Both the position numbers and the translations under genes were made by a program. From Penicillium oxalicum (Eukaryota; Ascomycota; Eurotiomycetes; Eurotiales; Aspergillaceae), in contig NC_064650.1 in NCBI RefSeq assembly GCF_001723175.1, positions 1,674,001 through 1,738,000 on the forward strand: DNA of 64,000 nucleotides. Direction: 5' to 3'. The notes under the pieces are model-generated. The model was not told the origin of the DNA. It was given only the letters and a program-made list of their open reading frames with translations, and did not search any database. Position 1 is the stretch's first letter; the number at the start of each line of letters is the position of its first letter. Of the stretch, positions 14,401-25,534 are shown one piece after another.

Positions 14401-14932
14401 TCTGTCGGAAGTTCTTCGTCGTGGAGTCTGGTCCATTCTCCGTGTCGAGAATGAGCATTGTGCAAATGTGACCAAATTCCATGCATCCCGCGAACCCAAG
14501 CTTCCTTACAAATTTGAGATTCCGCCCAGGGAACGCGAAGGCTCACGTGTCAGTGACGTCCAGCTCCAGGAACAGCCAGCTCCTACACCCACCACGCCCA
14601 CGATCGACGTGGAGACCGGGGTTGGAAGCCCTGAGACATCGACCGTTCGGCCTCGCTACCCACCGGGCTACCGTGCAGGAAGTCTGCGACGGCTCAGTTT
14701 CCGGGCAGGTACCGCTCACACCCAAGACTTTGAGCGACGACAACTCCCATCCTACCTGTCCGAGGCTGCGATTTCATCAATGGACCAAAATTCCAGGGAT
14801 GACGATGACGATGACACTGACGAAGAAGATTACATCGACACCGAGAGTGCCGGAAACCCTCCGCTTAACGAAGAAGATGAAAGTCGGTCTTCCTCCGGGA
14901 GTGAGAGAATGCCCAAGGAGACTGGAATCTGA
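11500..14932 (+). CDS. SPX-EXS membrane protein of the SYG1/XPR1 family (phosphate exporter-like)
   Basis: Seven exons: 11500..11513, 11610..11664, 11723..13189, 13300..13443, 13501..13674, 13733..13825 and 13877..14932. They total 3003 nt, 1000 aa, in phase. The tiny first exon is fixed by the family start MKFAKELERELVPEWR. The SPX domain is split: its N-terminal helix pair (1-40) is followed by about 175 low-complexity Ser/Pro residues. It then resumes at about 222 (EKRQSEFFAWLDDELNKI) and ends near 403 with the lysine cluster KINKKFDK, which binds inositol pyrophosphates in the family. A multi-pass membrane region (about 470-860) carries the EXS domain, with FPHLFNLAKYLCGIAYYSTL and RRGVWSILRVENEH. 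The tail is hydrophilic, with an acidic run near 957. XPR1 exports phosphate; yeast SYG1 is linked to G-protein signalling. The role here is inferred from the family. Confidence 0.93.
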
Positions 14933-16397
14933 GAATCCTGGATACATCGAACAGATCCAGGACATCAACCTGCACAAATTGAGGATGCTAATGACCGGCC
15001 ATGATTTATTGACTAATGGATGTATGCACATAACAAATTTAATCGTGAAGTGAACAAAACACATTTACTGTACGAGCTCGGCTCTCGAGACCGTGGATCT
15101 CTCCCTCCTCCTCTCCTCCTCCTCTTCAGTAAGAAGCGGTCTGATCTTCCAATAATTTACATTTCGGCACCGACATCTTCCCACTGGATAGTCAGGATCG
15201 GCTGGAATCCGGATCAGGATCTCGCCCGGACCCAAATTTTGAGGAGCAGCGCAGTTCAAGGTCCACTTTTCAATGTGGAGTCAGGGGTAGTTGATCCCAT
15301 TTTGATTCATGCACAATGCCGCCTGAAGAAGTGGCTGGTTCAGCAGAACTCAGGCCGCACTTTGTAAAGAAAATGATCTGGTCCAGTAGTGTAGGGAGGT
15401 GGCTTGGGGTTGTCTCATAACCAGTCGCCGATAGCATCTGTAGAGGCGAGGAAACTCGCGACAGAGAAAGATTTGATTTTGAACCAAAGGGAAAGAAAAC
15501 AAAAAGATTTTTTTTCCCAAGACGGAACCACTAGACGAGAAAACCATCGACGTCGACGGATGTATTTCTCGGATTGGTTTTTTTCCCCCGCCAAGGTACA
15601 CATCGAATTGATCATTCACTCCTTGTGAAGTTTGAGATAGATGTCACCTAGGCCTATCATGTAGATGTTCTCGAACCACAGTGAGGATATTTCAAATACT
15701 ACTCGTGCGGGAGTCGACGATCACCGAAACCGACCCCCGCCACGCGCCTCTGCAATGCATGTCCGGCTGCCGATCGGGCCATAGACACGAGGTTCTAACC
15801 CAGTCAACAACCAAGACAAGATTAAAAAAGAGAAAAAAAAAGGGGAGAGTTGTAAATCCAAATTGGTGGTTCATGCCCGTCATGCCAAGTCATCAGCCGT
15901 TGCAATCGGCACGAAGGCCGTCTTGTCTGGAGGACTCTTGAACTCGGCCTGGTTCCTGTCAACATGTGGACATGGAAATGCCCGGACACTAACCAAACCG
16001 AGTGGGTGAGTCCGTGATAGAGTGGACAAGGCGTTTTGATATCTAAATTTCAGACAAAATTCCCATTGCCTTGACGAGGACGAGTTGGAGACTGGAAGGA
16101 CCAAGGCCATGAATTTTGACGCCTCGTTCATGTTAGCGTTTGGAAGAAATGGATGGTGGCGATGTGAAATGGGCTGGACTGGCAGACCCTATCCTGGTCG
16201 TCATTTTATGAAGGACCTATAATACTTGATGCTCAAGTACAATGTAGACATAGGACGATCCTTCTTTTTGATTTAAAATCCAACAAATTTCATTTCATCT
16301 CGTTTGCTTCTTTTTCTTCTTTTTCTTCCTCTTCTTCTTCCTATTACGCCGTGGGATTGAACTCACCATCAGATCAACTTCTCTCCATAACACCATC
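14933..16397. other. intergenic, promoter side of the peroxidase gene
   Basis: No gene seen; the ORFs present are short and motif-free. A long pyrimidine-rich tract (about 16300-16345) directly upstream of the peroxidase ATG is typical of fungal leaders and core promoters. Confidence 0.6.
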
Positions 16398-17458
16398 ATG
16401 AAAGCAGTTATCACGGTGATCGCGGCTACTTGCCTGGGAGCGTCAGTGTCAGCTCTCCCAGCAGATCATCCTCCTGTCGCCTGGCGACCAGCCGGACCTG
16501 GTGATGGTAAGTCCAAGATTCATCCCACTGTCCCTGTAATCGAGAGATCTTCCAAAATCTGACGTCTCATCCAAAACCCTATAGTTCGCGGACCCTGTCC
16601 GATGTTAAACACCCTCGCCAACCAGGACTTTATTCCTCACCACGGTCGGGATCTCACCGAGGAACAGGTTGTCAACGGTCTCAAGTCCTCTATCAACCTC
16701 GCCGAAGACTTTTCCCGATCCTTCTTCAAGGCCGGACTTCGTACCAACCTGACTCCTAATGCGACGACCTTCTCGCTCGATGATTTGAGTCACCATAACA
16801 TCCTCGAACACGATGCCAGTCTCAGGTATGATGCCGCGTCACTTGAAACAAGCTGGACTTCACAGGAGAAAATCATTAGGACTAACATCAAGCTCCTCTC
16901 TTTTTTCTTTTTTTTCTGGGGTCAATAGTCGCCGGGATTATTACGATGGAGATGACCACAGCTTCGATTCGGCCACTTTCGACCAGACTCGCTCCTACTG
17001 GAAGGAACCCATGATTGATGTCCGTCAAGCAGCGCAGGCTCGACAGGCTCGCGTGGATACTTCAAATGCCACGAATCCCACTTTCTCACTCTCCGACGCC
17101 GCCAAGAAGACCACCTTTATCGAGTCCTCTGCGTACATGCTTGCCTTTGGCGACAAGAAAGCTGGATCTGTCCAAAAGGCCTACATTGAGTACTTTTTCC
17201 GTTAGTTCTCCCCCCCCCCCCGGGCTCCACTTTTCCTCCATGATCCAGACAAGCAGGCCATTTGGCACAATGACTTGCTTTCAAATGACAGCAAGAGGAA
17301 CAACTTGCTAACTCATGATTGTCCATACTGCAGAAAATGAGCGTCTCCCGACTGAGCTCGGGTGGCAGAGAAACAACGAGGAGATCACGGCGGCGGATCT
17401 GAATAGCATGTCGCAAAAGTTGGCTATTGCGACACAAGAGATCCAGGAGGGCAAATAA
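16398..17458 (+). CDS. secreted heme-thiolate peroxidase (chloroperoxidase / unspecific peroxygenase family)
   Basis: Exons 16398..16506, 16585..16825, 16929..17200 and 17334..17458 give 248 aa in phase. The start MKAVITVIAATCLGASVSA is a signal peptide. The family PCP motif is at 40-42 (RGPCPMLNTLANQDFIPHHG); Cys41 would be the axial heme thiolate. The acid-base motif EHD is at 111-113, and the C-terminal family segment YFFQNERLPTELGW is present. Enzymes of this family use hydrogen peroxide to halogenate or oxygenate organic substrates. Length fits the short peroxygenases (about 230-260 aa). Whether it is a peroxygenase or a haloperoxidase cannot be read from the sequence. The third intron holds a run of 12 C at 17210-17221. 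Confidence 0.9.
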
Positions 17459-18044
17459 AAAGCCAGAATTCTCTCTATTTAGGAAAATAGCCATGATTCA
17501 TTCTTCAAGAGTTCAACGCAATTACCTTTAGCTTCGCACCTACGTTACGCTTGCGGTAGAACCCATGGTTCGGGTAACAGTGCTGCTTTGAGGGTGAGGG
17601 CTAGAGCTGCGAGAAGAATTGAATTCTACCTACGCCTCGACTTTACCCAAATGAGAATAAAGCTAAATGAGGGGACACGGAGGGAATCGATACAGGTTCC
17701 ACTATTGAATCGTGTCAAACTTGAAGGCATATCATGCACGAAAGAGCCTTAAGCGACAGTAGACTGTAGCTGGAAGGCACGGTAACAACACAACTGATCG
17801 AAGACCTTTACATGAATGTGGTAGGAAATTAAGTAGCCGTCTCTCACAGGATCAATAATGACTAATGTCCCACGCGAAGACTGAAAACAGAGAGTGGAAT
17901 AAGGATGCGCATACACGGCAAGAGCATAGAACAGTATAAATAAATTGCGATAATCAGAGCTTGCATCCATCAGATGAAGTGTGCTAGAATCTGTCTCAAC
18001 TCCAGGGGCACCGATTGAATTTGGACCATGTGGCCTGAGCACGC
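17459..18044. other. intergenic between convergent genes
   Basis: 3' flanks of the peroxidase gene (+) and the Bax-inhibitor-like gene (-). Nothing else seen. Confidence 0.6.
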
Positions 18045-18992
18045 TTAGTTGTTGTTCTGGCTGTTCAGAATACGCAGAATCGACAGGAACAGGTTCAGAA
18101 TGTCCAGATACAGCGCGATGGCGGCAGCGATCTCCTCCTCAACGTGGTAGTGGCGCATAACCAGCTGGGTGTCCACCAAAATATAGCCCGAGAAAATAAG
18201 GGCCCCAAGACCGCCGTAGATCAACTCCGCGGTGCTGCCGAATGGCATAAACATGGCCACGACCCCGAAAAGAATCATGAACCAGAGAGCACCGAAGAGA
18301 TAGGGGATCCAGCTGGTAAAGTCATACTTGGTCTGGCATGCGAAAAGCGTGAGTGCAACGAAGATGCCCAAAGTCAAAACCAGGGCTTGCACAACGATTC
18401 GTGATTCGTAGAAGGATGTCACCACGCTAATGGAGTATGCCTCCATCAAAGTGAAGCCGGAGAGGAAGAGCAAGTTTGTCGGGTAAGACTTGCGCTTCCA
18501 GTACGTTGCAAGCATGAAGCCCAGTGCTCCAAAGATAGAAATGATCATAAGCCAGAAATTTCCCTGGATCCAGGTCCGATATGTCGCGTTGAAAAAGGAG
18601 ATGGAGCTGAGAATAGTCGTGAGGAGAATTTGAGCGGTCCTGCAGATAAGGAAAATCATGGTTAGCAAAACCATCCCATCAAAATGACCGATAAAGCAAG
18701 GACCTCAACTTACAAGATCGCATAGACTTTGCGAACAAACTGCATTCGAATGTCGATGGTTCCCTCCGCGACCGTACCGCCGAACTACAAGAGATATTAG
18801 TCCAAACGCTTTCCTCCATGTTCCCAAGAGGATAGGTGCCCATACCTTAAAATCATCCGGCAAGTTGTCATCTTCAGAGCGTGGCTCCGGTTGAGTCGCT
18901 GTAGCCTGGTAGGATGGGGGTGCCTGCGTGTATGGTCCATCCTCGAAGGAATCCCGCTGAGGAGCGGGCTCGTAACGAGCGTTTGCAGCCAT
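18045..18992 (-). CDS. Bax inhibitor-1 (TMBIM/BXI1) family membrane protein
   Basis: Exons 18992..18846, 18784..18714 and 18639..18045 give 270 aa in phase. The N-terminus is hydrophilic and Pro-rich (about 1-50: APPSYQATATQPEPRSE), followed by FGGTVAEGTIDIRMQFVRKVYAIL, where the BI-1 domain begins. About seven membrane segments follow. Family features include the penultimate region YGGLGALIFSGYILVDTQLVM and YLDILNLFLSILRIL near the C-terminus. Members sit in ER, vacuole or other endomembranes and influence calcium leak and stress-induced death; yeast Bxi1/Ybh3 is the fungal reference. Start chosen at the ATG before ANARYEPAP. Confidence 0.93.
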
Positions 18993-19879
18993 ATTTCCCA
19001 GTCTCTTGATCACTTCTTGTGATATACTCTGTGTTTATAATGAAGCAATGGGAGATCGATAGTTGTCAATTCGTAGTGGCGTAGTTGCCTGCTCTTCCAT
19101 GGGGGGCGCAGCGACCATGTGACGTGCCCTACAGGATCACGTGAAATGTGTCCTGTTGATAAGATGGATGCCACGACTAAAAAGGAATTACTAGATCAGA
19201 CTAGCGTCATCGACGGCTCTCGGCATGTGGAGTCTGGATGGAACCCTGTGAATCTTCGATGCAATTTGACGGCTGCTGGTTCACTTCAAGCTCAGCCTAC
19301 TCTCATTTGCTCCGAGATCAAGTCTTCGGTGTTGAAAGCCTCTGCAGATGGTCAACGAATAGCCACCTCGAAGTAGAAATGCTTCCAACTGCATAAGTCG
19401 AAAATGAAAAATCTTGATTGAATCAGACCTCTCAAAGACGAAAGCCTCTATCGACTGGTGACACACAATACTGCTGCCGTTGCCGTTCATAATACTTACA
19501 ACCTAGACACCACAATGTCTGAGGACCATATCCCTACGTCTTACCTAGAGTAGAATATTGAAAATCGGTCCAATCAAGCCGACTTGAACCGGGTGTGAAG
19601 GAACTTTAGACCGCACGAATACTATTATTTCAACGTCAAAGCTCGGAAACCAGTAGATCATTTGAAAAACAAAAAGACTGAAAGTTTATACAAGAATTTG
19701 AAACGCTGAATGACAAATATGCACGGTGACCCGGAAAGGAAAAGCGTTCTAAGTATCAGCCCAAAGATCGAGACACAGACGTCAATGGCCACCGTATTCC
19801 AGAAACCCTAGTCGAGGTTTCTCCACGACTGGAGATTTAAAACCTTTGTGTCCCGCTCGCGACTTGGCAGGAAAGATCA
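18993..19879. other. intergenic
   Basis: Promoter side of the Bax-inhibitor-like gene and 3' flank of the amino acid transporter gene. No motif-bearing ORF. Confidence 0.6.
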
Positions 19880-21670
19880 TCAATGTGAGGCAATGAAGAA
19901 TGTGTTGGTGATGAGGCAGACAACCATGACCACTAAGCCGTATAAAGCCAATGCAAGACTAAGGCGCCGAAGGAGAGCCTTGCGCCAATGTCGAGTATTC
20001 CGAAGCAACAACCCGCTCTCCGTCAACGAGCGTGCAAGAGACCCTTCGCCTTGGGCATCTGCATTATCATCTTCATCAGACAACTCATCCACGACCTCAT
20101 CGTCCTCTTTCATCAAGCCCCGGTGGGTCGGAGAATCAGGCGAGGAGATTTTGTAATAGAAAAGACCAGGCAGAATGAAGCTGATGCTAGTACTACCAGT
20201 GCTTCCAACGTAAGCAAGCACTGCTTCGAGCGAAGACACTGTCATGGCCACAATGTAACTCATGATGAGGATCGTGGTGGTGATGACCGAGAAGCGAACG
20301 TCACTCATGGGCTCGGGAATGCGATTCCCGCGCGGTCCCAGAAGGGGGTGTCTGTGCGGAGAGGCTTCATTACCAGATGGCTGCGACATTGGACGCCACT
20401 TGAGAACAGCATCTACAGATGCCCTGCAGGGGTGGCATTGCAGGGGATAAGAGAAAACAACCAGCATGACGATCGCAGCGCGGCCAATTGTGGCAGCCAC
20501 ACCTGGGGGATACATGCCGATAATGTTGCCCCCAACTTTGTTGCCGAAAGAGAGATAGCCCGTGATTGCGACGAGAATGTAAGTTGCGGCGGCGCTACCA
20601 GTGCTAGCAAGAACCACACCCGTCGTCCGGAAATGACTATTATTCTTGATTTCGTTCAAAATGGAAAACATCTGGAAGTAGCTTGTCAGCAATTGAAAAA
20701 GCAATGACCGAAGAAGATGTTTGTCAGGGAGCCCGCACATTTTGATGGCAAGTGAAGGCAAAAACTATCACTGGCAGGCTGCTGAGGGTGGGCACGGCAC
20801 CAGCCCAATGAATCACTCGAATTGGCCCTCCCTCGGGAATAGTGTCCCCTTTGACAAAATGATAGACGACAAGGACAACCAGGTAGGCCATGGAGACTAA
20901 GGCAGCAATGCTGGTGTACTTGAGCGAATCAAGCCGACGTAAGTAAGATAGAGGAATCACAATCAACCTGCCAAGCCAAAGCAACAAAGCGAAGTCAGTA
21001 AGAAATTAAGACTCGGAGGCGGATGAGAAGACCGACATGAACGCAGTGACCCAGAAATGACGGTCGACTAAAAAGTCATAGACTGGCTCTCCTCCGACGA
21101 AACCTTGGACCACCCCTGGCATAAGATCACCGATAATGATCAGGTAGCTCACACCAACACCAAAGCACTTGATCGCAATCGCTGCATCAAACACAACCGC
21201 AGCATTTGGGTATGTCAGCTGCGATAGCGCGAAGAATGATGCACTGCCTTGATCGAGATATTGTGCGCATCTGGATTGCAGATAAAGTCCGAACCCCGCG
21301 GTCACCCCAGACCACAATATCACTAACACACCGAGGACTATTCCCATATGCGAAATCGCGAGTGGCATCGCAAGGACACCAGCACCGATGACTAGCAAAC
21401 ATCAAAAGAGAAAATTAGCGATGACTTTCGACAGGAATTGGACCTTTGTTTGCGCTCACTCGTATTGACCAGATTGATCACGCTACTGGCCCAGCTAGCC
21501 TCTCCGGTATGCCCGGCGGCTCGTTTGCCGCGGGTGGTACGCCTTGAAAAAGGAACACATTAGCATTTAATCACTGCGATCACTGGGTGGACATCGTTGG
21601 ATCTGCACACGAACCATCGTGGGCCGCCCTGTGGCGAATGTCCAGCACCGATAGTCGACTCCTCCTCCAT
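19880..21670 (-). CDS. AVT-type amino acid transporter (vacuolar, SLC32/36/38 superfamily)
   Basis: Exons 21670..21615, 21542..21460, 21391..21037, 20967..20739 and 20671..19880 give 504 aa in phase. The family start is clear: SSVINLVNTIIGAGVLAMP spans the exon 2/3 junction. About eleven membrane segments follow, including GYLSFGNKVGGNI and VFAFTCHQNMFSILNEI. A hydrophilic acidic loop near the C-terminus (EDDEVVDELSDEDDNADAQ) precedes the last two helices. It most resembles fungal AVT5/AVT6-like exporters that move neutral or acidic amino acids out of the vacuole; substrate is inferred from family only. The first donor (GTTCGT) and the third (GTCGGT) are weak, but phase and a CTAAT branch point in intron 1 support them. 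Confidence 0.9.
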
Positions 21671-22086
21671 GGTGTCAAGTTGTATCACAGGTCGAATGCG
21701 GCAGTGAGGAGAGATATGACATCCGACCTGAAAGCGACCACGGCCAGCGAAGTCGAACAGATACGAGACTGCGTGTTTGAGGGATGCAATGCGCAAGCTG
21801 CGAAGGGTAGAGAATGACGCGGTGGCCTAAGTGTCTTATCAGGCCTCGCCCCGATAAGTCGGCAGCACCTGACTTGTCCGGTCTCCGGGCTCCGGTCTCC
21901 GGGCTCTTTCGACCCGTCGCAACTCGACGGCCCCGTCTCAAATATTACAGGACTGCACGCCTATTTGGAAGGTTTCTCTTGCTATTGTCCTAATTGAGAC
22001 TTCTGTTTAGGCGGGTCTGCGCTCTAGGCCAAACATTGTGACTAAAACATTGTTTCCTCTCACGGCGATTTGCCAATGGATCCTGG
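21671..22086. other. intergenic, promoter side of the amino acid transporter
   Basis: No gene seen. Contains the perfect 14-bp tandem repeat listed separately. Confidence 0.6.
21878..21905. repeat. perfect 14-bp tandem duplication
   Basis: The unit CCGGTCTCCGGGCT is repeated twice head to tail, about 210 bp upstream of the amino acid transporter ATG on its promoter side. Confidence 0.9.
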
Positions 22087-22650
22087 CTACAGCTTGGCTT
22101 CGCTCTGGCCCTCCTCCACCGAGAGCCGGAGACTTTCTTCTTCCACGGCCGCCTGATCCGATGCCGTGTTGCCTGGCCGGCAATCCGGACCTGCATCATT
22201 GAACACCATTACCTCGCGGACTGTCTTTGACACTTCAAGGATGGTGCCTCCTGTGACCTGAGACTGTCGGCCTTTTCCTGATCGATTATCAATGACCTTG
22301 CTTACGGAGTCTTGCCGCACTAGCGCCATCATCACCTCAGCGACTTCCTCGGGTGTCACTTTGACATCTGTGCTATCATCTGTCATTTTTGGCTTCTCTG
22401 GATGGCTGGTCCATAGTGGTGTCTTGATGACACCCCCACTGCGGTGACGTGAATGCCAACCTGGTCGAGTTTTCTCCACGGTCGGACCAGACCGCTGATG
22501 GCGTACTTTAACGCAACGTAGATTTGACCCCGACAGTCTAGGAGCCTGACCAGCGATGCTGGAAGTATGGATCAAGTGTTTTGGTCGACCGTTCTTGCGA
22601 TGCTTCAAGAAATATGCGATCCCAAACTACAAGGTCCGCATTAGATGTGT
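22087..22650 (-). pseudogene. short-chain dehydrogenase/reductase relic, 5'-truncated and frameshifted
   Basis: The minus strand carries the C-terminal half of an SDR. Reading downstream: IAYFLKHRKNGRPKHLIHTS then SIAGQAPRLSG in one frame, YVALKYAISGLVRP and GIHVTAV in a second frame, then GVIKTPLWTSHPEKPK and TPEEVAEVMMALV in the first frame again. The active-site Tyr and Lys of the family's YxxxK motif fall in the second frame (YVALK). Two frame changes with no splice signals, plus absence of the N-terminal GxxxGxG nucleotide-binding part upstream, mark it as a pseudogene. It resembles fungal SDRs annotated as 15-hydroxyprostaglandin-dehydrogenase-like. A sequencing error could mimic one frameshift but not the missing N-terminus. 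Confidence 0.72.
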
Positions 22651-23529
22651 AATGCGACCATCTATGAATTTCCCTTTCAGGTTCGTTTTGCCGCTTTCGC
22701 CGTAGTCTCCCCGTACGCCGTCCTGTAATCACCGACCTGGTCCGCATCTTGTATAGAACAGCGCTTGCTCGCTGCTCTGCCATCCATCCCCCCTCTTCTT
22801 GCCCAACTCGCCCTCCCATATTCTGCCCTCGCTCGCTCATTCTTTTGATTAAACTAGAATCGTTTATAAGATGCCAGTTGGCTGTAAAATCAAAGCCAGG
22901 CTATGACTGATCCAAGGAACAAAGGAGGCAGTCTCGGCGCCTACCATGTGTGCTATTCTGATGCATCTTTACCTTCCCGGTTGGTCAAGCAGTCAGGTTC
23001 CTCGTCATATAGCATGGTGCTTTCACCCTTAGAAAGCCCAGCATTGGACAGGGCTGCTCGCTTCCTGAAGGCTCGGGCTTGTACCATTCACTTTATGTCA
23101 CTTAAGGCAGCGTCCAGGACATTGCGTCAATCCAAATTGTGCCTCAGGCTTTAGACCTAGCCATTATTTTGGGTAGAATTATGGCCAGAGGTTCTACTGA
23201 GGGATTGTCAATTTAAAAAGCAATATCGTAATGACCCTATGGGAATAAATGGTTGCACGACCGATTGAACGAGATGCAAGTTCACGGGTATTGATAGCTA
23301 GGGCATCTCCAGCGAAAAGCCTACTAGAAATACCCAATTGGACACAAGTGCTTACCCCTTAATCAAAAGCAGTGGCAAGAGGTAGATCATGGTAGGTTTG
23401 GCGTGCTGATAATTAGGGGCATCCGAATGATGCAAAACCTGTTTCGCATAACACTGTTAGCTCCAGAGCTCGAGGAGGTGTTCATGTTCAGTGTCTTACA
23501 TCTTAACCAAATAGGTTCTTTTTCTGCGA
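22651..23529. other. intergenic
   Basis: No recognisable gene. The missing N-terminal half of the SDR is not found here on either strand. Confidence 0.55.
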
Positions 23530-23718
23530 TCAATCGGAATCCGGGGGAGTGGGCAGCATACAGGCATGACATTTTCCTTCTCGCTGCCCTCCATCAAGAC
23601 TACCCCAATTCGAGCGTGGGCAGTTCAGATCCCTCTGTGCTGCCTCAGCACAACGCTTAAAATTATCAGCCCCATGGTGCTCACACTCCTCGTAAAAGTA
23701 GACTATATGGGAACACAT
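23530..23718 (-). CDS. possible small Cys/His-rich protein (62 aa)
   Basis: A 62-aa ORF starting MCSHIVYFYEECEHHG. It is rich in Cys and His, spaced as CSH, CEHH, KRC, CP and CHAC, like short fungal proteins of unknown function that begin with a C-x-H...Y..C.H pattern. Such spacing suggests a small metal-binding fold. I cannot confirm expression. The frame continues upstream for ten residues without another ATG, and a GT-rich splice-like site lies near 23770, so a 5' exon is possible. It could be a chance ORF. Confidence 0.35.
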   Translation of the reverse strand: MCSHIVYFYEECEHHGADNFKRCAEAAQRDLNCPRSNWGSLDGGQREGKCHACMLPTPPDSD

Positions 23719-24524
23719 TTTTCTTGGTTCTGTCAGTAATGATAACATCTCGTCTCGTTGCGAGGTGAGTACTTACCAAGCCGTTGAAGAGTGTAGATTA
23801 ATGGCAAAAAGGAAATGGCCAAGATCAAAACCGCTTGGAATGAATATAAAGACAAGAAAGACTGTTTACTCTCGAGGCCATGGGAGGCCCCGTTAGGCTT
23901 GATAAAAGCCCCGTTTCGCCGCCGATGTAACGGGGTATAGCCGTCGTATTTACGCTGATTTCAACAGTGATAACCGTATGAGGCTACATGATTCAAGAAC
24001 GTCTTTCATGATCGTCAGACTGAAGGCATGATCCGCTCAGTTGCACCAACCCTCACCTGAGCTACAGTACCCGTGCCCGTAAAACATCCAAGCCCACTAC
24101 CTGGCTCTACCTACTATATGTATTCTGCCATTTTTCAATTTTCTATGTCGATAATATGCTCAATTGAAGATGACCAAGATATTGGTGCTGAATCAAATGA
24201 CAAATTTTGACCGATTATGATAGATCTTGATGAATTTAATAACGAATTTTTGATGCATTTAATGCTGATCCATGTCGATGTTGATTCTGCCTGAACCAGG
24301 AAAGTGATACAATTTAGGTAGGCGGTGGAGGGGGCGGCCATAAGAGGGCTTTGGATACTTCCATATTGGGACATATAACTGTACGACGGATGTTTTGATT
24401 GATTCACTTGTATGTTCGCGTCGTATTGAATCCACCGTATTGGCTCACCACAGTCTTATCGTAATATTTGACTGACATCAGCTTGAGCAATACTGAAAGC
24501 TGCTCCTTTCATGTTAAGAGCGAC
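23719..24524. other. intergenic, partly AT-rich
   Basis: The stretch 24110-24420 is notably AT-rich with many stops in all frames. No gene seen. Confidence 0.55.
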
Positions 24525-25207
24525 ATGGACGAGACACTCTCAGATGACAGGGCCATTCTTGCCCCAGCCCCCACAGTAAACCTCACTGTTGAGGACCGGT
24601 TTCGGACTTTGAAGACAGCAGACATCAGTCATGTTGTTGTGCAGTGAGTGCAAGATACTTACGCCCTCATTCTCTCAGTCATTCGAATTTGTAAATGTTA
24701 ATCGTGTCTGTCTCGAAGGCTCTCTGATAAAAGGCTGGACTCAATCATGCAGTGCCACGCCGGCCTCACCTACAATTTCGACAGACCCTGGCCTTTCTGG
24801 TTCTTCATCGGCAAGGCCCTATCGAAAGCCTTTTTTGGCGATGAGCAACAGCTACGGTGGTTCAATTTTCTTCGCGTTCGGAACCGCGAGTTTGTCGCAT
24901 TCACCAATATGAGAGGGGAGAGTATGTCAGACCTGGAACTACTGAATCGCGACAAAGATAAGCTTCAGGTGATCGAAGTCGATTTCTTGAAACCTGTGCC
25001 AGGTGAAAATCTGAAGGCTTTTTGGAAGCCTGCACGGGGTATCATATGCCAGAGAGTTGAAGCGTGTGAGTCCCCAGGAATCCGAGATTTCTCTGTGTAC
25101 TAATTTCGCAACGGACAGGGCTTGAATTCTCAAGGAGAACCTCGGAGTCAAACGAAAACCAGGCACAGACGCTACCGTCTAACGATGAAGTGACCTCGGC
25201 TCTATGA
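24525..25207 (+). CDS. unrecognised 184-aa protein, three exons
   Basis: Exons 24525..24643, 24719..25065 and 25119..25207 (introns 75 and 53 bp) give 184 aa in phase, with canonical GTGAGT donors. I do not recognise the family. It starts MDETLSDDRAILAPAP; an aromatic-rich segment (about residues 58-70: NFDRPWPFWFFIG) follows, then a mixed region with KPARGIICQRVEAW near 150. The tail is hydrophilic, rich in Ser, Asn and Glu. There is no signal peptide and no clear membrane helix; the aromatic segment is too short. Two clean introns that each restore one open frame argue that it is a real gene. It is convergent with the broken kinase-like gene 330 bp downstream. Confidence 0.6.
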
Positions 25208-25534
25208 AATTTATCACGAATCAAGCAGCACGGATCAAGCAGCTCGAAAGTCTTCTGGTTGAGCTTTATTGTAGCATTCCCATACCAAACACACCCAGGA
25301 AGCGAGTTACCGCCCAAGGTACAGGTAGTTGATCAAATTAATTTCGAATGATTCAAACTCAGCCGCATACGCGGACAAGTGACTTGTTATGCATGCAAGC
25401 AGGAAATACGAAGGATTACCACCGTCTCACGACTATTTTCGCCTCTAACTGACCCAAGCATAGACAAAACCGAGGCCTATAATACCTATCGCGGTTGTAA
25501 TGGATTGCTTCTCGTGTAGAACTGACCTCACGCA
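25208..25534. other. intergenic between convergent units
   Basis: 327 bp separating the 3' ends of the unrecognised gene and the kinase relic. Nothing seen. Confidence 0.6.

Noticed and set aside
19561..19620. GGTTCAAGTC on the minus strand as a tRNA B box
   Set aside because: No A box at the right distance and no cloverleaf stems.
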